Shown here piece after piece: positions 41,678 to 52,004 of a DNA stretch of 64,000 nt. Below the pieces are notes generated by a model. That model saw only the letters and a program-made list of their open reading frames with translations, did not search any database and was not told the DNA's origin. Origin of the DNA: Pseudomonadota bacterium (GTDB lineage: Bacteria > Pseudomonadota > Alphaproteobacteria > Rhizobiales > Aestuariivirgaceae); NCBI GenBank assembly GCA_963205315.1, contig CAUJIO010000078.1, forward strand, positions 62,001 to 126,000. The letters are read 5' to 3'. The first letter of the stretch is position 1; each line of letters starts with the position of its first letter. A program made the translations under genes and the position numbers.

Positions 41678-44563
41678 ATGACCCTCATCAAAGAGATTGA
41701 CTACGGCACGCCAAAGTCCACCGTTGAAAAGATGGTGACGCTGGAAATCGACGGCCACGAGATCACGGTGCCGGAAGGTACGTCGATCATGCGCGCCGCA
41801 ATGGAACTCGGCACGAAGATCCCCAAACTCTGCGCCACCGACTCGCTCAACAGCTTCGGCTCTTGCCGTCTGTGCCTCGTTGAAATCGAGGGCCGCAAGG
41901 GCACGCCGGCCTCCTGCACCACGCCGGTTGCACCTGGCATCAAGGTCCGTACACAGACGGATCGCCTTGCGGGCCTCCGCAAGGGGGTGATGGAGCTTTA
42001 TATCTCGGACCACCCGCTCGATTGCCTGACCTGTGCAGCAAATGGCGACTGCGAACTGCAGGACATGGCCGGTGCGGTCGGCCTGCGCGACGTGCGTTAC
42101 GGCTATGATGGCGACAATCATGTGTTCAAGCGCCAGGCCGACGGCACGGAGAATTTCCGCTTCAAGGCCAAGGACGAGTCCAATCCCTATTTCACCTTCG
42201 ACCCCGCCAAGTGCATCGTCTGCTCGCGCTGCGTCCGCGCTTGCGAAGAGGTTCAGGGCACCTTCGCGCTGACGATCGATGGCCGCGGCTTTGACAGCCA
42301 CGTCGCCGCCGGCATGGACGAGAACTTCCTGGATTCGGAATGTGTGTCCTGCGGCGCCTGCGTGCAGGCTTGCCCGACTGCAACCCTGACCGAGAAGTCG
42401 GTGATCCAGATGGGTCAGCCGGAACATTCGGTCATCACCACCTGCGCCTATTGCGGGGTTGGCTGTTCGTTCAAGGCCGAAATGAAGGGCGACCAGGTCG
42501 TCCGCATGGTTCCTTTCAAGGACGGCGGCGCCAACGAAGGGCATTCCTGCGTCAAGGGCCGTTTCGCATTCGGCTACACGACGCACAAGGATCGCGTCAC
42601 CAAGCCGATGATCCGTGAACGGATCACCGATCCGTGGAAGGAAGTGTCGTGGGACGAGGCCATCGGCTACGCCGCCTCGCGCTTCAAGGCCATCCAGGAC
42701 AAGTATGGCCGCACATCGATTGGTGGCATCACGTCCTCGCGCTGTACAAACGAGGAAGTCTTCGTCGTCCAGAAGATGATCCGTGCGGCCTTCCGCAACA
42801 ACAATGTCGATACCTGCGCCCGCGTTTGCCATTCGCCCACCGGGTATGGCCTGTCGCGTACATTTGGCACGTCGGCGGGAACGCAGGATTTCAAATCCGT
42901 CGAAGCCTCCGACGTCATCATCATCATCGGCGCCAATCCGACCGACGGCCACCCGGTCTTCGCCTCGCGCATGAAGAAGCGGCTGCGCGCCGGGGCCAGG
43001 CTCATTGTCGTTGATCCGCGGCGCATCGACATGGTGCAGTCGCCGCATATCAAGGCAGCCCATCACCTGCAACTTCAGCCCGGCACCAATGTTGCCGTGA
43101 TGAATGCGATCTCGCACGTGATCCTGTCGGAAGGCCTCGAAAAGCGCAGCTATATTGACGAGCGCTGCGATCCGGTCGAGTTTGCGCGGTGGGAAGCCTT
43201 CATCAAGGAAGAGCGCAATTCGCCTGAAGCACTGGAAGCCATTACCGGTGTTCCGGCAGCTGAAGTCCGCGCCGCTGCCAGGCTCTATGCCACCGGCGGC
43301 AATGGCGCCATCTATTATGGCCTCGGCGTTACCGAGCACAGCCAAGGGTCGACGATGGTGATGGCGATGGCCAACCTCGCCATGGCGACTGGTAATGTCG
43401 GCCGCAACGGCGTCGGCGTCAATCCGCTCCGTGGACAGAACAACGTGCAGGGCTCTTGCGACATGGGCTCGTTCCCGCATGAATTCTCAGGCTACCGCCA
43501 TGTCGGCGACGACACGGTGCGCCAGATGTTCGAGACCGTCTGGCAGACGCATCTCGACAACGAGCCGGGCCTGCGGATTCCCAATATGTTCGATGCCGCC
43601 GTCGAGGGCACATTCCGTGGCATCTTCGTTCAAGGCGAAGACATCGCGCAGTCAGATCCCAACATCAAGCACGTGAACCACGCACTTGAATCCATGGAAT
43701 GCGTTGTGGTGCAGGACTTGTTCCTCAACGAAACTGCAGCTTTTGCCCATGTGTTCCTGCCAGGCACGTCCTTCCTCGAGAAGGACGGAACGTTTACCAA
43801 TGCCGAGCGCCGCATCAACCGCGTGCGCCAGGTCAAGGCGCCGATGCAGGGCAAGCATGAGTGGCAAGTGGTCTGCGATCTCGCCAGCGCGATGGGCTAT
43901 CCGATGGCCTATGGTTCGGCTGCGGAGATCATGGACGAGATCGCGCGGGTCACGCCAACGTTTGCTGGCGTCTCCTTTGCCAAGCTCGACGTGATGGGTT
44001 CGATCCAGTGGCCGTGTAACGACAAGGCACCGGAAGGCACGCCGCTGATGCATGTCGGCGGCTTCGTGCGGGGGAAGGGCCGCTTCGTCGTCACCGAATT
44101 CGTAGCAACGCCCGAGCGCACCAACCGCTCCTTCCCGCTGATCCTGACGACCGGCCGTATCCTGTCGCAGTACAATGTCGGCGCCCAGACGCGGCGGACC
44201 GAGAATGTCGCCTGGCACAAGGAAGACGTTCTCGAGATCCATCCTCATGACGCCGAAACCCGCGGCATCAAGAACGGAACCATGGTCTCGATCTCCAGCC
44301 GCATCGGCGCCACGACGCTCCCTGCGCTGATTTCCGAACGCATGCCGCAAGGTGTCGTCTATACGACCTTCCATCATCCGATGTCGGGCGCCAATGTCAT
44401 CACCACGGAATATTCCGACTGGGCCACCAATTGCCCCGAATACAAGGTGACGGCGGTGCAGGTGACGCTCTCCAACCAGCCTTCCGAATGGCAGAAGGAA
44501 TGGGAAGAGCGCGAGGAAGAGAACAAGCGCATTGGCACTGAACCGCTGGTTGCTGCCGAATAG
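41678..44563 (+). CDS. fdsA: NAD-dependent formate dehydrogenase, alpha (catalytic) subunit
   Basis: This 961-residue molybdenum enzyme oxidises formate to CO2. It has a 2Fe-2S site (C52, C63, C66, C80), a His/Cys 4Fe-4S site (H112, C116, C119, C125), and two ferredoxin clusters (C179/C182/C185/C189 and C222/C225/C228/C232). The 4Fe-4S site next to the cofactor uses C256, C259, C263 and C291. The metal ligand is C384 in ARVCHSPT, so this is the cysteine rather than the selenocysteine form. The C-terminal cap holds the bis-MGD. Its start is 11 bases after fdsB. Confidence 0.97.
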   Translation: MTLIKEIDYGTPKSTVEKMVTLEIDGHEITVPEGTSIMRAAMELGTKIPKLCATDSLNSFGSCRLCLVEIEGRKGTPASCTTPVAPGIKVRTQTDRLAGLRKGVMELYISDHPLDCLTCAANGDCELQDMAGAVGLRDVRYGYDGDNHVFKRQADGTENFRFKAKDESNPYFTFDPAKCIVCSRCVRACEEVQGTFALTIDGRGFDSHVAAGMDENFLDSECVSCGACVQACPTATLTEKSVIQMGQPEHSVITTCAYCGVGCSFKAEMKGDQVVRMVPFKDGGANEGHSCVKGRFAFGYTTHKDRVTKPMIRERITDPWKEVSWDEAIGYAASRFKAIQDKYGRTSIGGITSSRCTNEEVFVVQKMIRAAFRNNNVDTCARVCHSPTGYGLSRTFGTSAGTQDFKSVEASDVIIIIGANPTDGHPVFASRMKKRLRAGARLIVVDPRRIDMVQSPHIKAAHHLQLQPGTNVAVMNAISHVILSEGLEKRSYIDERCDPVEFARWEAFIKEERNSPEALEAITGVPAAEVRAAARLYATGGNGAIYYGLGVTEHSQGSTMVMAMANLAMATGNVGRNGVGVNPLRGQNNVQGSCDMGSFPHEFSGYRHVGDDTVRQMFETVWQTHLDNEPGLRIPNMFDAAVEGTFRGIFVQGEDIAQSDPNIKHVNHALESMECVVVQDLFLNETAAFAHVFLPGTSFLEKDGTFTNAERRINRVRQVKAPMQGKHEWQVVCDLASAMGYPMAYGSAAEIMDEIARVTPTFAGVSFAKLDVMGSIQWPCNDKAPEGTPLMHVGGFVRGKGRFVVTEFVATPERTNRSFPLILTTGRILSQYNVGAQTRRTENVAWHKEDVLEIHPHDAETRGIKNGTMVSISSRIGATTLPALISERMPQGVVYTTFHHPMSGANVITTEYSDWATNCPEYKVTAVQVTLSNQPSEWQKEWEEREEENKRIGTEPLVAAE

Positions 44564-44565
44564 GC

Positions 44566-45384
44566 ATGACCCGCCGGCCGAAACTCTCTCTGGTTCCAGC
44601 CCATGCACCGATAACGTCGGTGCCGGCCCGCGGAACACTGCATACGCTTGGCGGCGACGTCAAAGCCGTTTGGCAGGTTCCGGAGGAAGTGCCCATCGCC
44701 GTTCTGTTCAATTCGAAAAGCCATGCCGTGATGATGGGGACGCCAGCCGATTTCGAGGATTTCGCGGTCGGTTTCGCGCTGGCTGAAGGCATCGTGGCAC
44801 GAACAGCCGATGTTTCCGGCGTGCTGATCCTGCCTTCAGAACAGGGATATGCGGTTGACCTTTCGGTCAGCGAGGAGAAGCTGAACCACAGCCGCATGGC
44901 CAAACGCACGCTCGAAGGCCGCACCGGTTGCGGCTTGTGCGGCATCGAAGATATCAAGGACGCAATCCGCATGCCGGGCCGGACTGTTCCTGACGTGCCC
45001 TTGAGCCCGCAAGCCGTGGCCCGCGCCTATGAGCAATTGCCGGCGCATCAGCCGATGAGCCGGATAAACCGAACCGTCCACGCCGCCGCTTGGTGTTCCG
45101 TGGACGGAGAAATCCTTACCTCGCGCGAAGACGTCGGCCGCCACAATGCGCTCGACAAGCTCATCGGTGCTCTGGCGCGCGCCGGCACGGACGTCACCTC
45201 GGGTTTCGTGCTGATGTCCAGCCGCTGCAGTTTTGAACTGGTGCAGAAATGCGCCATTGCCGGAATCGGTGCGCTGTCCACCGTCTCGGCTCCCACCGCA
45301 CTCGCCCTGTCACTGGCGCGGGAAGCCCACCTCAAACTTGCCGCGCTTTCGAGCCGCGGCGTCATGATTTTCGATCAGGAGTAA
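44566..45384 (+). CDS. fdhD: Formate dehydrogenase accessory sulfurtransferase FdhD/FdsC
   Basis: The 272-residue chaperone moves sulphur from a cysteine desulphurase to the molybdenum cofactor. The conserved loop cysteines appear in GRTGCGLCGIEDI. Further family segments are EDFAVGFALAEGI, REDVGRHNALDKLIG and MSSRCSFELVQK. It follows fdsA by 2 bases, so it is a dedicated maturation factor within the operon. Confidence 0.95.
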   Translation: MTRRPKLSLVPAHAPITSVPARGTLHTLGGDVKAVWQVPEEVPIAVLFNSKSHAVMMGTPADFEDFAVGFALAEGIVARTADVSGVLILPSEQGYAVDLSVSEEKLNHSRMAKRTLEGRTGCGLCGIEDIKDAIRMPGRTVPDVPLSPQAVARAYEQLPAHQPMSRINRTVHAAAWCSVDGEILTSREDVGRHNALDKLIGALARAGTDVTSGFVLMSSRCSFELVQKCAIAGIGALSTVSAPTALALSLAREAHLKLAALSSRGVMIFDQE

Positions 45385-45389
45385 CCCGC

Positions 45390-45617
45390 ATGGAAATCCG
45401 CGACATGGTGCGCATGGCCAACCAGATTGCTTCGTTCTTCAATGCCGCGGGTCATGAGCTGGCAGTGAAGGATGCGGCCGATCACATCAACAAGTTCTGG
45501 GAGCCGCGCATGCGCAAGGCGCTCATTGCACATCTGGAAAAAGGCGGGGAAGGCCTCGACCCGACGATCCGCGATGCAGCGGCTCTCATCAAGCGGCCGA
45601 AGGCGGAGGCTGCCTGA
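45390..45617 (+). CDS. fdsD: Formate dehydrogenase, delta subunit
   Basis: This 75-residue protein has the FdsD pattern MVRMANQIASFF and ADHINKFWEPRMRKALIAH. It is a small non-catalytic subunit of the complex. It starts 5 bases after fdhD and ends exactly where the convergent caspase gene ends, with no space between them. A longer in-frame extension inside fdhD is not coding. Confidence 0.93.
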   Translation: MEIRDMVRMANQIASFFNAAGHELAVKDAADHINKFWEPRMRKALIAHLEKGGEGLDPTIRDAAALIKRPKAEAA

Positions 45618-48437
45618 TCACTTGAAAAGGTCGAGTGCCTTCACGGCGTTGTTCTTCATGGCGCCGATCATCATGCGGTCCATGAAGCTGCCGTGTTCGG
45701 CATAGACGGCGAGCGCCGCGTCGAAGCTGGCGATCGCCTGCTCCACCTCGGCCTTGTTCATCCGCGTCGTGCCGAGCATGAACTGGATGGTGGCGATATC
45801 CTTCATGGCCGAAGCCCAGTCGAGTGGCGCCTTGTCCTTGTCAGTGGCGGACATGACCTCCTGCAGAATGGCCTCGGCTTCCAGAAGAATCTTCACGTCC
45901 TGCTTCAGGATGCCCTTGCCTTGAAGGGCGGTGGCCAGGCCGCTGGACACCGACATCCAGTCTGACGGGAAGGCCTCGCGCGTAAACACCTCACGCGCCG
46001 CGCGGTAGGCGGCGATTGCCTCATCGGCCAACTTTTCATCTGCCTTGTTCGAGGCGATTGCCGAAAGCGTCGAGGCTAGTAACTGCTGGCTTTCAGCCCA
46101 TTGCTCGGCATTGATGTCGCGGGCCCGCACTTCCAGCGCCGAGCGGAACGCTGCGGCTGCCCTGTCGAGACGGGCCGGGTCCTGCTTCATCATGCCGAGG
46201 ACCTGCTGTGTCATGCCATAGGCATTCTGCAGCCTCGCCCAGAAGACCGGCGAGCGTTCGCGGGTGACTTCGCCAAAGGCCTGCTCAAAAGAGTTTGCCG
46301 CCAACTCGAATTCGGCGACATTGCCTTCCATGGCGCCAATGTTGGTGTGCGCCATGCCGATATTGCCGATGGTGTTGCCCCAGTCGATGGGAAAGGACTT
46401 GCGATCGAAGACCGGGAGAATCTCCTCGTAGGTTTTCAATGCCTCCCGAACCTGGCTCACGTCACGCGCGTTTGCGCCGCGGACACGCATGGTGATGGCG
46501 AGGTTGTTCTTGGCCTGGGCCCATTCGATACGATTGGCTTGCGGGTCGAGCAATGCCAACGCATCGTTCAATCGATCGGCCGCCTTGCCATACCGGCTGG
46601 CGTCACCATTGCGGTCGGCCAGATCGACATCGAGATTGGCCGCGTTCAGCTGGTCCAGTGCCCAGCCATAGGAGTCGTCCTTCCTGTCCCGAAGTGCCAG
46701 AGCGGTGGTGAAGGATTGTTCCGCTTCGGCGTAAAGTGCGGCATCGTTGCGGCGCTGGGCAAGCGTGTGAAGCGCGATGCCGAGATTCGAGAGCGAGGTT
46801 GCCTTTTCCTTTGGCATTGTTCCGCCTACGGACAATGCGGCGCGGTAGAGGGCGATGGCCTGTTCGACCGGTCCAGTGTCAAGCACCCGCTCGGCCAGAA
46901 CCGAATAGGAGTTGGCGAGATTGTTGGTGGTCTTCGACCATTGCAGCGGCTCGCGCTCGCGAGAGACAAAGGTGAGCGCCAGTTCATAAGCCGCGATGGC
47001 GCGCTGCAATACGTCCTCCCCGCCGCGATAGCGGTAGATCGTCTGCAACGCATCGGCCTCGCGTGTCTTGTATTTGTTCGCCAGCGGCCGGTCGGCATCC
47101 TTCACCCAGTCGAAGGCCTCGGCATAGTCCCTTGATGCGCCATCAAAGTCGAAATCGATCTCGGCTGTTTCGGCACTCTTCATCAGAACTTCGGCGTTGG
47201 CGATGCGCTTGGCTCTGGCTTCCGCTTCGACCTTTTCGATGGTTTCGCGCGAGTCCTCCACCGCCTGCTTGGCTTCATCCAGAAAGCCGCGCGCCGCCTT
47301 GATGGCGCCTTCTCCAATCGCCGTATCGGCGGCTGCAACCAGCCGCATGATCTTCGGGTCATCAACGGAGAGCGCCTTGCGCTCGTCCAGAATGGTCTTG
47401 ATGCGCCCGGCTTGGGATCTCAAAGCGACCTCGAGCGACTGCGGATCCTTGGGGATCTCGGTTTCGCCGAGCGCGGCGAGCACGCCATAGAGCGTGCCCA
47501 GCGGCACGCTGTCAGCGGCGGCGATGCGCTCGACCTGTTTGCGTTGGGGATCGGGCAGGCCTGCAATCGTCAGCAACAGTTTGCGGCGTTCGCCGGTGAT
47601 GATGCCGTCTTCGCCAGCCGGCAACTCCTCTGGTGCGCCGAAGTAAAGCTGTTTGCGCAGGCTCTCGTTCACCCAGGGGCGCTGCCGGGTATCGGTCTTG
47701 AGATAGACCTCTTCCGTCACCATGCGCATGACGAGGCCAAATTCGCTGCCGGTCATGGCGGAGAGGTGACGCAGAATCGCCGCAGCATAAGGACTGTTGC
47801 TCCCGGGTTCGCCATCGAGTGCAGGTAACCCTGGTTCGGCGGCAAAACCGATGATGGTGCCGATCGTGTCGGTTGCCCCCTGTTCGACTGCCGCAAATCC
47901 GCGCGGCGTACCGAGGCCAGAGCCGCTCATTTCGACCTTTTCTCCCTGCTTGCGGGCCACCGTGCCGGCAGGAAAAGGATTGGAGCGGCAGGCATCGATC
48001 AGAAAGATGGTGAGGGGCACCTTGGCGCGCAATTCATCCAGAATCCCGCTCAAGGGCACCAGGTTTTTTTCCACGTCTTCAAGAGCGCCAAGATCGGCAT
48101 CAACCGGAACAAGCCAGTTTTCCCCGCCCGCCTCGATTCCATGGCCGGAATAATAAATGATCGCGGCATCCGCGCCCTCGGCGTCTTCGGCAAAGCGGTC
48201 GAGATCGCGGCGCAGCTTCTTGGCATCGCGATCGGTCGAACCCGTCACGTCAAACCCGAGCTTTTCCAACAGGTCCTCGATCGCGCGGGCATCACTCTCG
48301 GGATTAGGCAGGGGTGAAAGGTGTTGGTACTTTGATTGGCCAATGACCAGTGCAACGCCCCGGAGGCCACCCTCCCCAGCTATTGCCGGCGGAAGAAAAC
48401 TCAGCAGGAACAGAAGGATGGCAACAAGTCTGGTCAT
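45618..48437 (-). CDS. Secreted caspase-like (peptidase C14) protein with long helical repeat region
   Basis: The 939-residue protein has a signal peptide (residues 1-20) and a caspase fold (about 25-230) with the catalytic dyad H99 (YYSGHG) and C150 ([11 protein letters not shown]). A coiled-coil stretch lies about 320-420. TPR-like repeats follow to the end, with recurring segments such as [27 protein letters not shown] and [13 protein letters not shown]. It is probably a periplasmic protease or scaffold whose repeats bind a partner. Its start overlaps the YcgN-like gene by ATGA. No toxin or defence partner is nearby, so a defence role is not supported. Confidence 0.85.
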   Translation of the reverse strand: MTRLVAILLFLLSFLPPAIAGEGGLRGVALVIGQSKYQHLSPLPNPESDARAIEDLLEKLGFDVTGSTDRDAKKLRRDLDRFAEDAEGADAAIIYYSGHGIEAGGENWLVPVDADLGALEDVEKNLVPLSGILDELRAKVPLTIFLIDACRSNPFPAGTVARKQGEKVEMSGSGLGTPRGFAAVEQGATDTIGTIIGFAAEPGLPALDGEPGSNSPYAAAILRHLSAMTGSEFGLVMRMVTEEVYLKTDTRQRPWVNESLRKQLYFGAPEELPAGEDGIITGERRKLLLTIAGLPDPQRKQVERIAAADSVPLGTLYGVLAALGETEIPKDPQSLEVALRSQAGRIKTILDERKALSVDDPKIMRLVAAADTAIGEGAIKAARGFLDEAKQAVEDSRETIEKVEAEARAKRIANAEVLMKSAETAEIDFDFDGASRDYAEAFDWVKDADRPLANKYKTREADALQTIYRYRGGEDVLQRAIAAYELALTFVSREREPLQWSKTTNNLANSYSVLAERVLDTGPVEQAIALYRAALSVGGTMPKEKATSLSNLGIALHTLAQRRNDAALYAEAEQSFTTALALRDRKDDSYGWALDQLNAANLDVDLADRNGDASRYGKAADRLNDALALLDPQANRIEWAQAKNNLAITMRVRGANARDVSQVREALKTYEEILPVFDRKSFPIDWGNTIGNIGMAHTNIGAMEGNVAEFELAANSFEQAFGEVTRERSPVFWARLQNAYGMTQQVLGMMKQDPARLDRAAAAFRSALEVRARDINAEQWAESQQLLASTLSAIASNKADEKLADEAIAAYRAAREVFTREAFPSDWMSVSSGLATALQGKGILKQDVKILLEAEAILQEVMSATDKDKAPLDWASAMKDIATIQFMLGTTRMNKAEVEQAIASFDAALAVYAEHGSFMDRMMIGAMKNNAVKALDLFK

Positions 48438-48898
48438 GTCGTCCGGCGGCGGCGGGGTTTTGGCAGGCGCCAGATGTGATCCACCAGATCGTCAACACTA
48501 AGGCCTTCCTCGGAATAGGCCTCGTTCTTGATCGTGATCCCCGCTTCATCCACAGTCGCTTGCCGGCCCGAGACCAGCGGGTGCCACCAGGGGAGGGATT
48601 TTCCTTCCGCCAACAGGCGGTAGGCGCACGTGCCGGGAAGCCAGCCGAGCGAGCTGACATTCTGCGGGGTCAGCGCCACACAATCGGGCACCTTGTCATG
48701 GCGGTTAGGATAATCGGTACAGCGGCAGGTTCCAATGTCGAGAAGCTTGCAGGCGGCCCTGGTATAGAGAAACTCCCCGGTGTCCTCATCTTCCAGCTTG
48801 TTCAGGCAGCAGCGGCCGCAGCCATCGCAAAGCGACTCCCATTCGCCAGGGGTCATCTGGTCAAGGGTCTTGGATTTCCAGAACGGTTCGGCGGTCAT
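48434..48898 (-). CDS. YcgN-family cysteine-cluster protein
   Basis: The 154-residue cytoplasmic protein of the UPF0260 family has cysteine motifs [31 protein letters not shown] and PGTCAYRLL. The cysteine pattern suggests a metal or Fe-S site. Function is unknown. It is coupled to the caspase-like gene downstream and divergent from the PBP gene. The CtrA-type motif at 48962 lies 64 bases upstream. Confidence 0.9.
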   Translation of the reverse strand: MTAEPFWKSKTLDQMTPGEWESLCDGCGRCCLNKLEDEDTGEFLYTRAACKLLDIGTCRCTDYPNRHDKVPDCVALTPQNVSSLGWLPGTCAYRLLAEGKSLPWWHPLVSGRQATVDEAGITIKNEAYSEEGLSVDDLVDHIWRLPKPRRRRTT

Positions 48899-48961
48899 GA
48901 CCCTTTGGAAGCGATAGACCGATGAAAGTCAATGGTGGCTGTGCGACATCTGGACATTGTG

Positions 48962-48976
48962 TTAACCCCTGCTTAA
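48962..48976. promoter_or_regulatory. CtrA-consensus motif in the YcgN / PBP divergent gap
   Basis: TTAACCCCTGCTTAA fits TTAA-N7-TTAA exactly and is followed by C as in the extended consensus. CtrA is the cell-cycle response regulator of Alphaproteobacteria. The site lies 129 bases before the PBP start and 64 before the YcgN-like gene. A true role is inferred from the match and position. Confidence 0.55.
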
Positions 48977-49104
48977 CCCTCGGCTGGTGTTGAAGTCACG
49001 GCAGCCTATATATTGATGCTCGTGCGGCGCGCCTGCTGCATGGCCCGTTTTCGTCACAATCGGCCCTTATCGGGGCTTGCAACGCTCATGCTGGTTCGCG
49101 ACCC

Positions 49105-51438
49105 TTGTCCAACGTCCCGTCCCGATCATCAATAGCCGGAGTTCTGTGGAGAGCTGACGCTGTCGTCAGTACCGCAATCTTCGAGACATGGGATTTTCTC
49201 AAGCGGTCAGGATCGGCCTATGCGAATTTCCTTGAGCGGTTCCGGCTGAGGGGACTGAAGCGCGTGTTCATCGATCTTCTCGATGACGGCGTCACGTTCG
49301 GGGTGATCGCGTGTTTCGTGGTGCTCGCCTATGCTCTGCCGCCTTTCTCCGGCACGGGCGACGTGTGGAACCGCGGGCGCGAATACGCGGTGACCTTTAC
49401 CGATGCCAGTGGCCAGATCATCGGCCGGCGCGGCATCCGGCAGGACGATGCCATCCCCCTGGAAGATATTCCGCCGGTGATGATCAAGGCGGTGCTGGCC
49501 ACCGAGGACGCCCGCTTCTTCGAACATTTCGGCGTCGACGTCATCGGCACGCTGCGCGCCATCGTGCAGAATGCCAGGGCCAATGATGTGGTGCAGGGTG
49601 GCTCATCGCTAACCCAGCAGGTTGCGAAGAACCTGTTCCTGTCGCCCGAGCGTACGATCCGCCGCAAAGTGCATGAGGCCTTCCTGTCACTGTGGATCGA
49701 GGCACGCCTGAGCAAAGAAGAAATTCTCAAGCTCTATCTTGACCGGTCGTATCTCGGCGGGGGCAACTATGGTGTCGAAGCCGCATCGCAGTTCTATTTC
49801 GGCAAGTCGGTGCGCGACATCACGCTGACCGAGGCCGCGATGCTGGCCGGTCTGTTCAAGGCACCCACAAAATATGCGCCGCACAGAAATCTTGCGATCG
49901 CGCAGGCGCGCGCCAATACGGTGCTCTACCGCATGCTCGATGCAGGGTTCATCACCCAGGGTGAATTGTTGCAGGCGCGGCGTGAACCGGCGACGGCGAT
50001 CGCGCAATCGGTGACGGACAGCCCCGACTGGTTTCTCGACTGGGCCTATCGCGACACGCTCAACGTCCTTGATGACAGGAAAATCAACGGCGATTTTGTG
50101 CTGGAGGTGAAGACCACCATCAATCTGCCGCTGCAGACCGCCGCACAGCGCATCATCAACGAAGACATGGCCGTCAACGGCAGCCCCTACAACATCTCGC
50201 AGGCGGCCGCCGTCACCATGGCACCGGATGGCGCGGTCGAGGCCATCGTTGGTGGCAAGGACTACGAAATCAGCCAGTTCAATCGCGCCACCGATGCGAT
50301 GCGGCAGTCGGGCTCATCATTCAAACCCTTTGTCTACATGGCAGCCCTGCTCGATGGCTACAAACCGACCGACGTCCTGGTCGATGGCCCCGTGACTGTT
50401 GGCGACTGGAGTCCGAAAAACTACAGTGGCAAGTATGCCGGGCGCACGACACTGTCGAATGCCCTGGCGCATTCCTATAATTCCATTCCAGTGAAGCTTA
50501 TGGTGGCAATCGGACGTTCGGCCATCATCCGTACAGCACATACAGCGGGGATCAGGGGCGAACTCGAAACGTGGGCACCGATGGTGCTCGGCACCAGCGC
50601 ACTTTCGTTGATGGACCTGACCACCGGATACATCGCTTTTGCCTCGGGCGGCATTCCAGCGCAGCCGTACGCCGTTCTGGAAATCCGCCGCGCAAACGGC
50701 GACCTGCTTTATAGCCGGGCAGATGGCATCGTCACTCCGCCGCACCGCGTCTTTCCGGAAGAGAAAGTCGCCGAGCTCAATTCCATGCTCTCGGCCGTGG
50801 TCAAGGCAGGAACAGGCAGGCGGGCAGACCTGGGCTTTGCGCCGCAAGGCGGCAAGACCGGCACCAACCAGGGCTATCGTGATGCCTGGTATGTCGGCTT
50901 CACCGGACATCACATCACCGGCGTGTGGTACGGCAATGATGACTTCTCGCCGATGAAGGAAGTGACGGGAGGATTGCTTCCGGCACCGACGTGGAAACGC
51001 ATCATGCTCGAAGCCGAACGCGGACTTTCTCCTGTGAGCATCGCGGGCATCCCCTATGACAGCACCTATGCCGTGGCCGAGGTCGATGATTCCAAGGCCA
51101 CTGCGCTACAACCCATCAGCGACGAGGCCGACCAGACGGTGACCGGCGATACGCTCCCTCAGAACAATGGCGGCGATGTCAACACGGTGCTCAACGGCAT
51201 GTTCGATCTGTTCGAGGACAAGCCGGCCGTGACGGCAGCGAAGCCGGAGAAGAAGCCCAAGCAAGAGGCCCTGGTCCTGCCCAAGGCCAACGTGACGACT
51301 GACCAGACGGCCACCAAGAAGAAGAATCTCTTCAAACAGATCTTCGGCGGAATCGGCGATGTATCGCAGTCGCCATCGCAGGCCGAAGTCCCGAAGAAAA
51401 AGAAGAAGAAGAAAAATTTCCTTGATAGAATTTTCTGA
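49105..51438 (+). CDS. Class A penicillin-binding protein (transglycosylase/transpeptidase)
   Basis: The 777-residue bifunctional cell-wall enzyme has a membrane anchor about residues 62-80. The GT51 domain carries catalytic E134 (ATEDARFF) and GGSSLTQQVAKNLF. The transpeptidase domain has S404-x-x-K407 (SGSSFKPF), S457-Y-N and K584-T-G. The C-terminus is a low-complexity tail with a run of lysines. The TTG start at 49105 has a weak ribosome site, and no ATG in frame fits better, so the first residues are uncertain. It probably forms an operon with the two DUF genes that follow 8 bases later. Confidence 0.9.
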   Translation: MSNVPSRSSIAGVLWRADAVVSTAIFETWDFLKRSGSAYANFLERFRLRGLKRVFIDLLDDGVTFGVIACFVVLAYALPPFSGTGDVWNRGREYAVTFTDASGQIIGRRGIRQDDAIPLEDIPPVMIKAVLATEDARFFEHFGVDVIGTLRAIVQNARANDVVQGGSSLTQQVAKNLFLSPERTIRRKVHEAFLSLWIEARLSKEEILKLYLDRSYLGGGNYGVEAASQFYFGKSVRDITLTEAAMLAGLFKAPTKYAPHRNLAIAQARANTVLYRMLDAGFITQGELLQARREPATAIAQSVTDSPDWFLDWAYRDTLNVLDDRKINGDFVLEVKTTINLPLQTAAQRIINEDMAVNGSPYNISQAAAVTMAPDGAVEAIVGGKDYEISQFNRATDAMRQSGSSFKPFVYMAALLDGYKPTDVLVDGPVTVGDWSPKNYSGKYAGRTTLSNALAHSYNSIPVKLMVAIGRSAIIRTAHTAGIRGELETWAPMVLGTSALSLMDLTTGYIAFASGGIPAQPYAVLEIRRANGDLLYSRADGIVTPPHRVFPEEKVAELNSMLSAVVKAGTGRRADLGFAPQGGKTGTNQGYRDAWYVGFTGHHITGVWYGNDDFSPMKEVTGGLLPAPTWKRIMLEAERGLSPVSIAGIPYDSTYAVAEVDDSKATALQPISDEADQTVTGDTLPQNNGGDVNTVLNGMFDLFEDKPAVTAAKPEKKPKQEALVLPKANVTTDQTATKKKNLFKQIFGGIGDVSQSPSQAEVPKKKKKKKNFLDRIF

Positions 51439-51446
51439 TCACTGAC

Positions 51447-52004
51447 ATGCGGCGTTATGCAGGAGGATTTGCGTATGTATTGGCCGGCCTAGCTGCTGGC
51501 GCTGCGAGCGCATACCTGGTGATCGAGAACAAGGGCGTGAAGTCTGCGGGATCCAGCGAGCTCTGGACCAGCCGGGCGAAAGGACTGTCCGGTGATTCCG
51601 CCATCTATGTCCGCGCTCACTACCTGCTGCAGGGCCGCTTGCCGCCGTCCACAGGACAGATCGACGAGGCAACGGCGGACACGGATTCGGATGGCAATGT
51701 CCTGACCAGCAGTTGCCGCTACACCGTCACTTCGACTGGTGCCTTGCCACGGTGGTGGAGCATCGCCGTCATGACTGACGGTTCCGAGTCCTCCTCGCCG
51801 CAAGTCATTGCCGATACCGACAGTGTCATCCGCGAAGCAGACGGCTCGGCAGTCATCCACGCCGCGGCAACCCCGCAGCCCGGCAACTGGCTCAACACCG
51901 GGGCGGCGGGGCGCTTCACGTTGCTTTACTCCGCCGTTGCCGCGGGAACGCAGCGCCTGCCTGGGGCGCCGCCTTTCAACATCCGGCGCGAGGAATGCCC
52001 ATGA
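51447..52004 (+). CDS. DUF1214 domain membrane protein
   Basis: The 185-residue protein has one N-terminal membrane helix (about residues 5-25) and a periplasmic DUF1214 domain (DAIYV-like DSAIYVRAHYLLQGRLPP, TSTGALPRWWSIAVM). Function is unknown. DUF1214 and DUF1254 often occur in one protein; here they are split over two adjacent genes, a common rhizobial layout. It overlaps the DUF1254 gene by ATGA. Confidence 0.85.
   Translation: MRRYAGGFAYVLAGLAAGAASAYLVIENKGVKSAGSSELWTSRAKGLSGDSAIYVRAHYLLQGRLPPSTGQIDEATADTDSDGNVLTSSCRYTVTSTGALPRWWSIAVMTDGSESSSPQVIADTDSVIREADGSAVIHAAATPQPGNWLNTGAAGRFTLLYSAVAAGTQRLPGAPPFNIRREECP

Noticed and set aside
42795-42860. Selenocysteine form of formate dehydrogenase
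   Set aside because: The active-site codon is an ordinary cysteine codon (C384) and no in-frame TGA is present.
41546-43480. Long open frame of 644 codons on the minus strand opposite fdsA
   Set aside because: Antisense shadow of fdsA, which carries every expected cluster ligand. The antisense product is His/Arg-rich and unlike any family.
45618-48437. Caspase-based defence system
   Set aside because: The protein has a signal peptide and no sensor, effector or toxin gene beside it. The neighbours are envelope or metabolism genes.
48990-49020. Sigma70 promoter for the PBP gene (TTGAAG and TATATT)
   Set aside because: The spacing between the two elements is only about 11-13 bases, too short for a functional pair.
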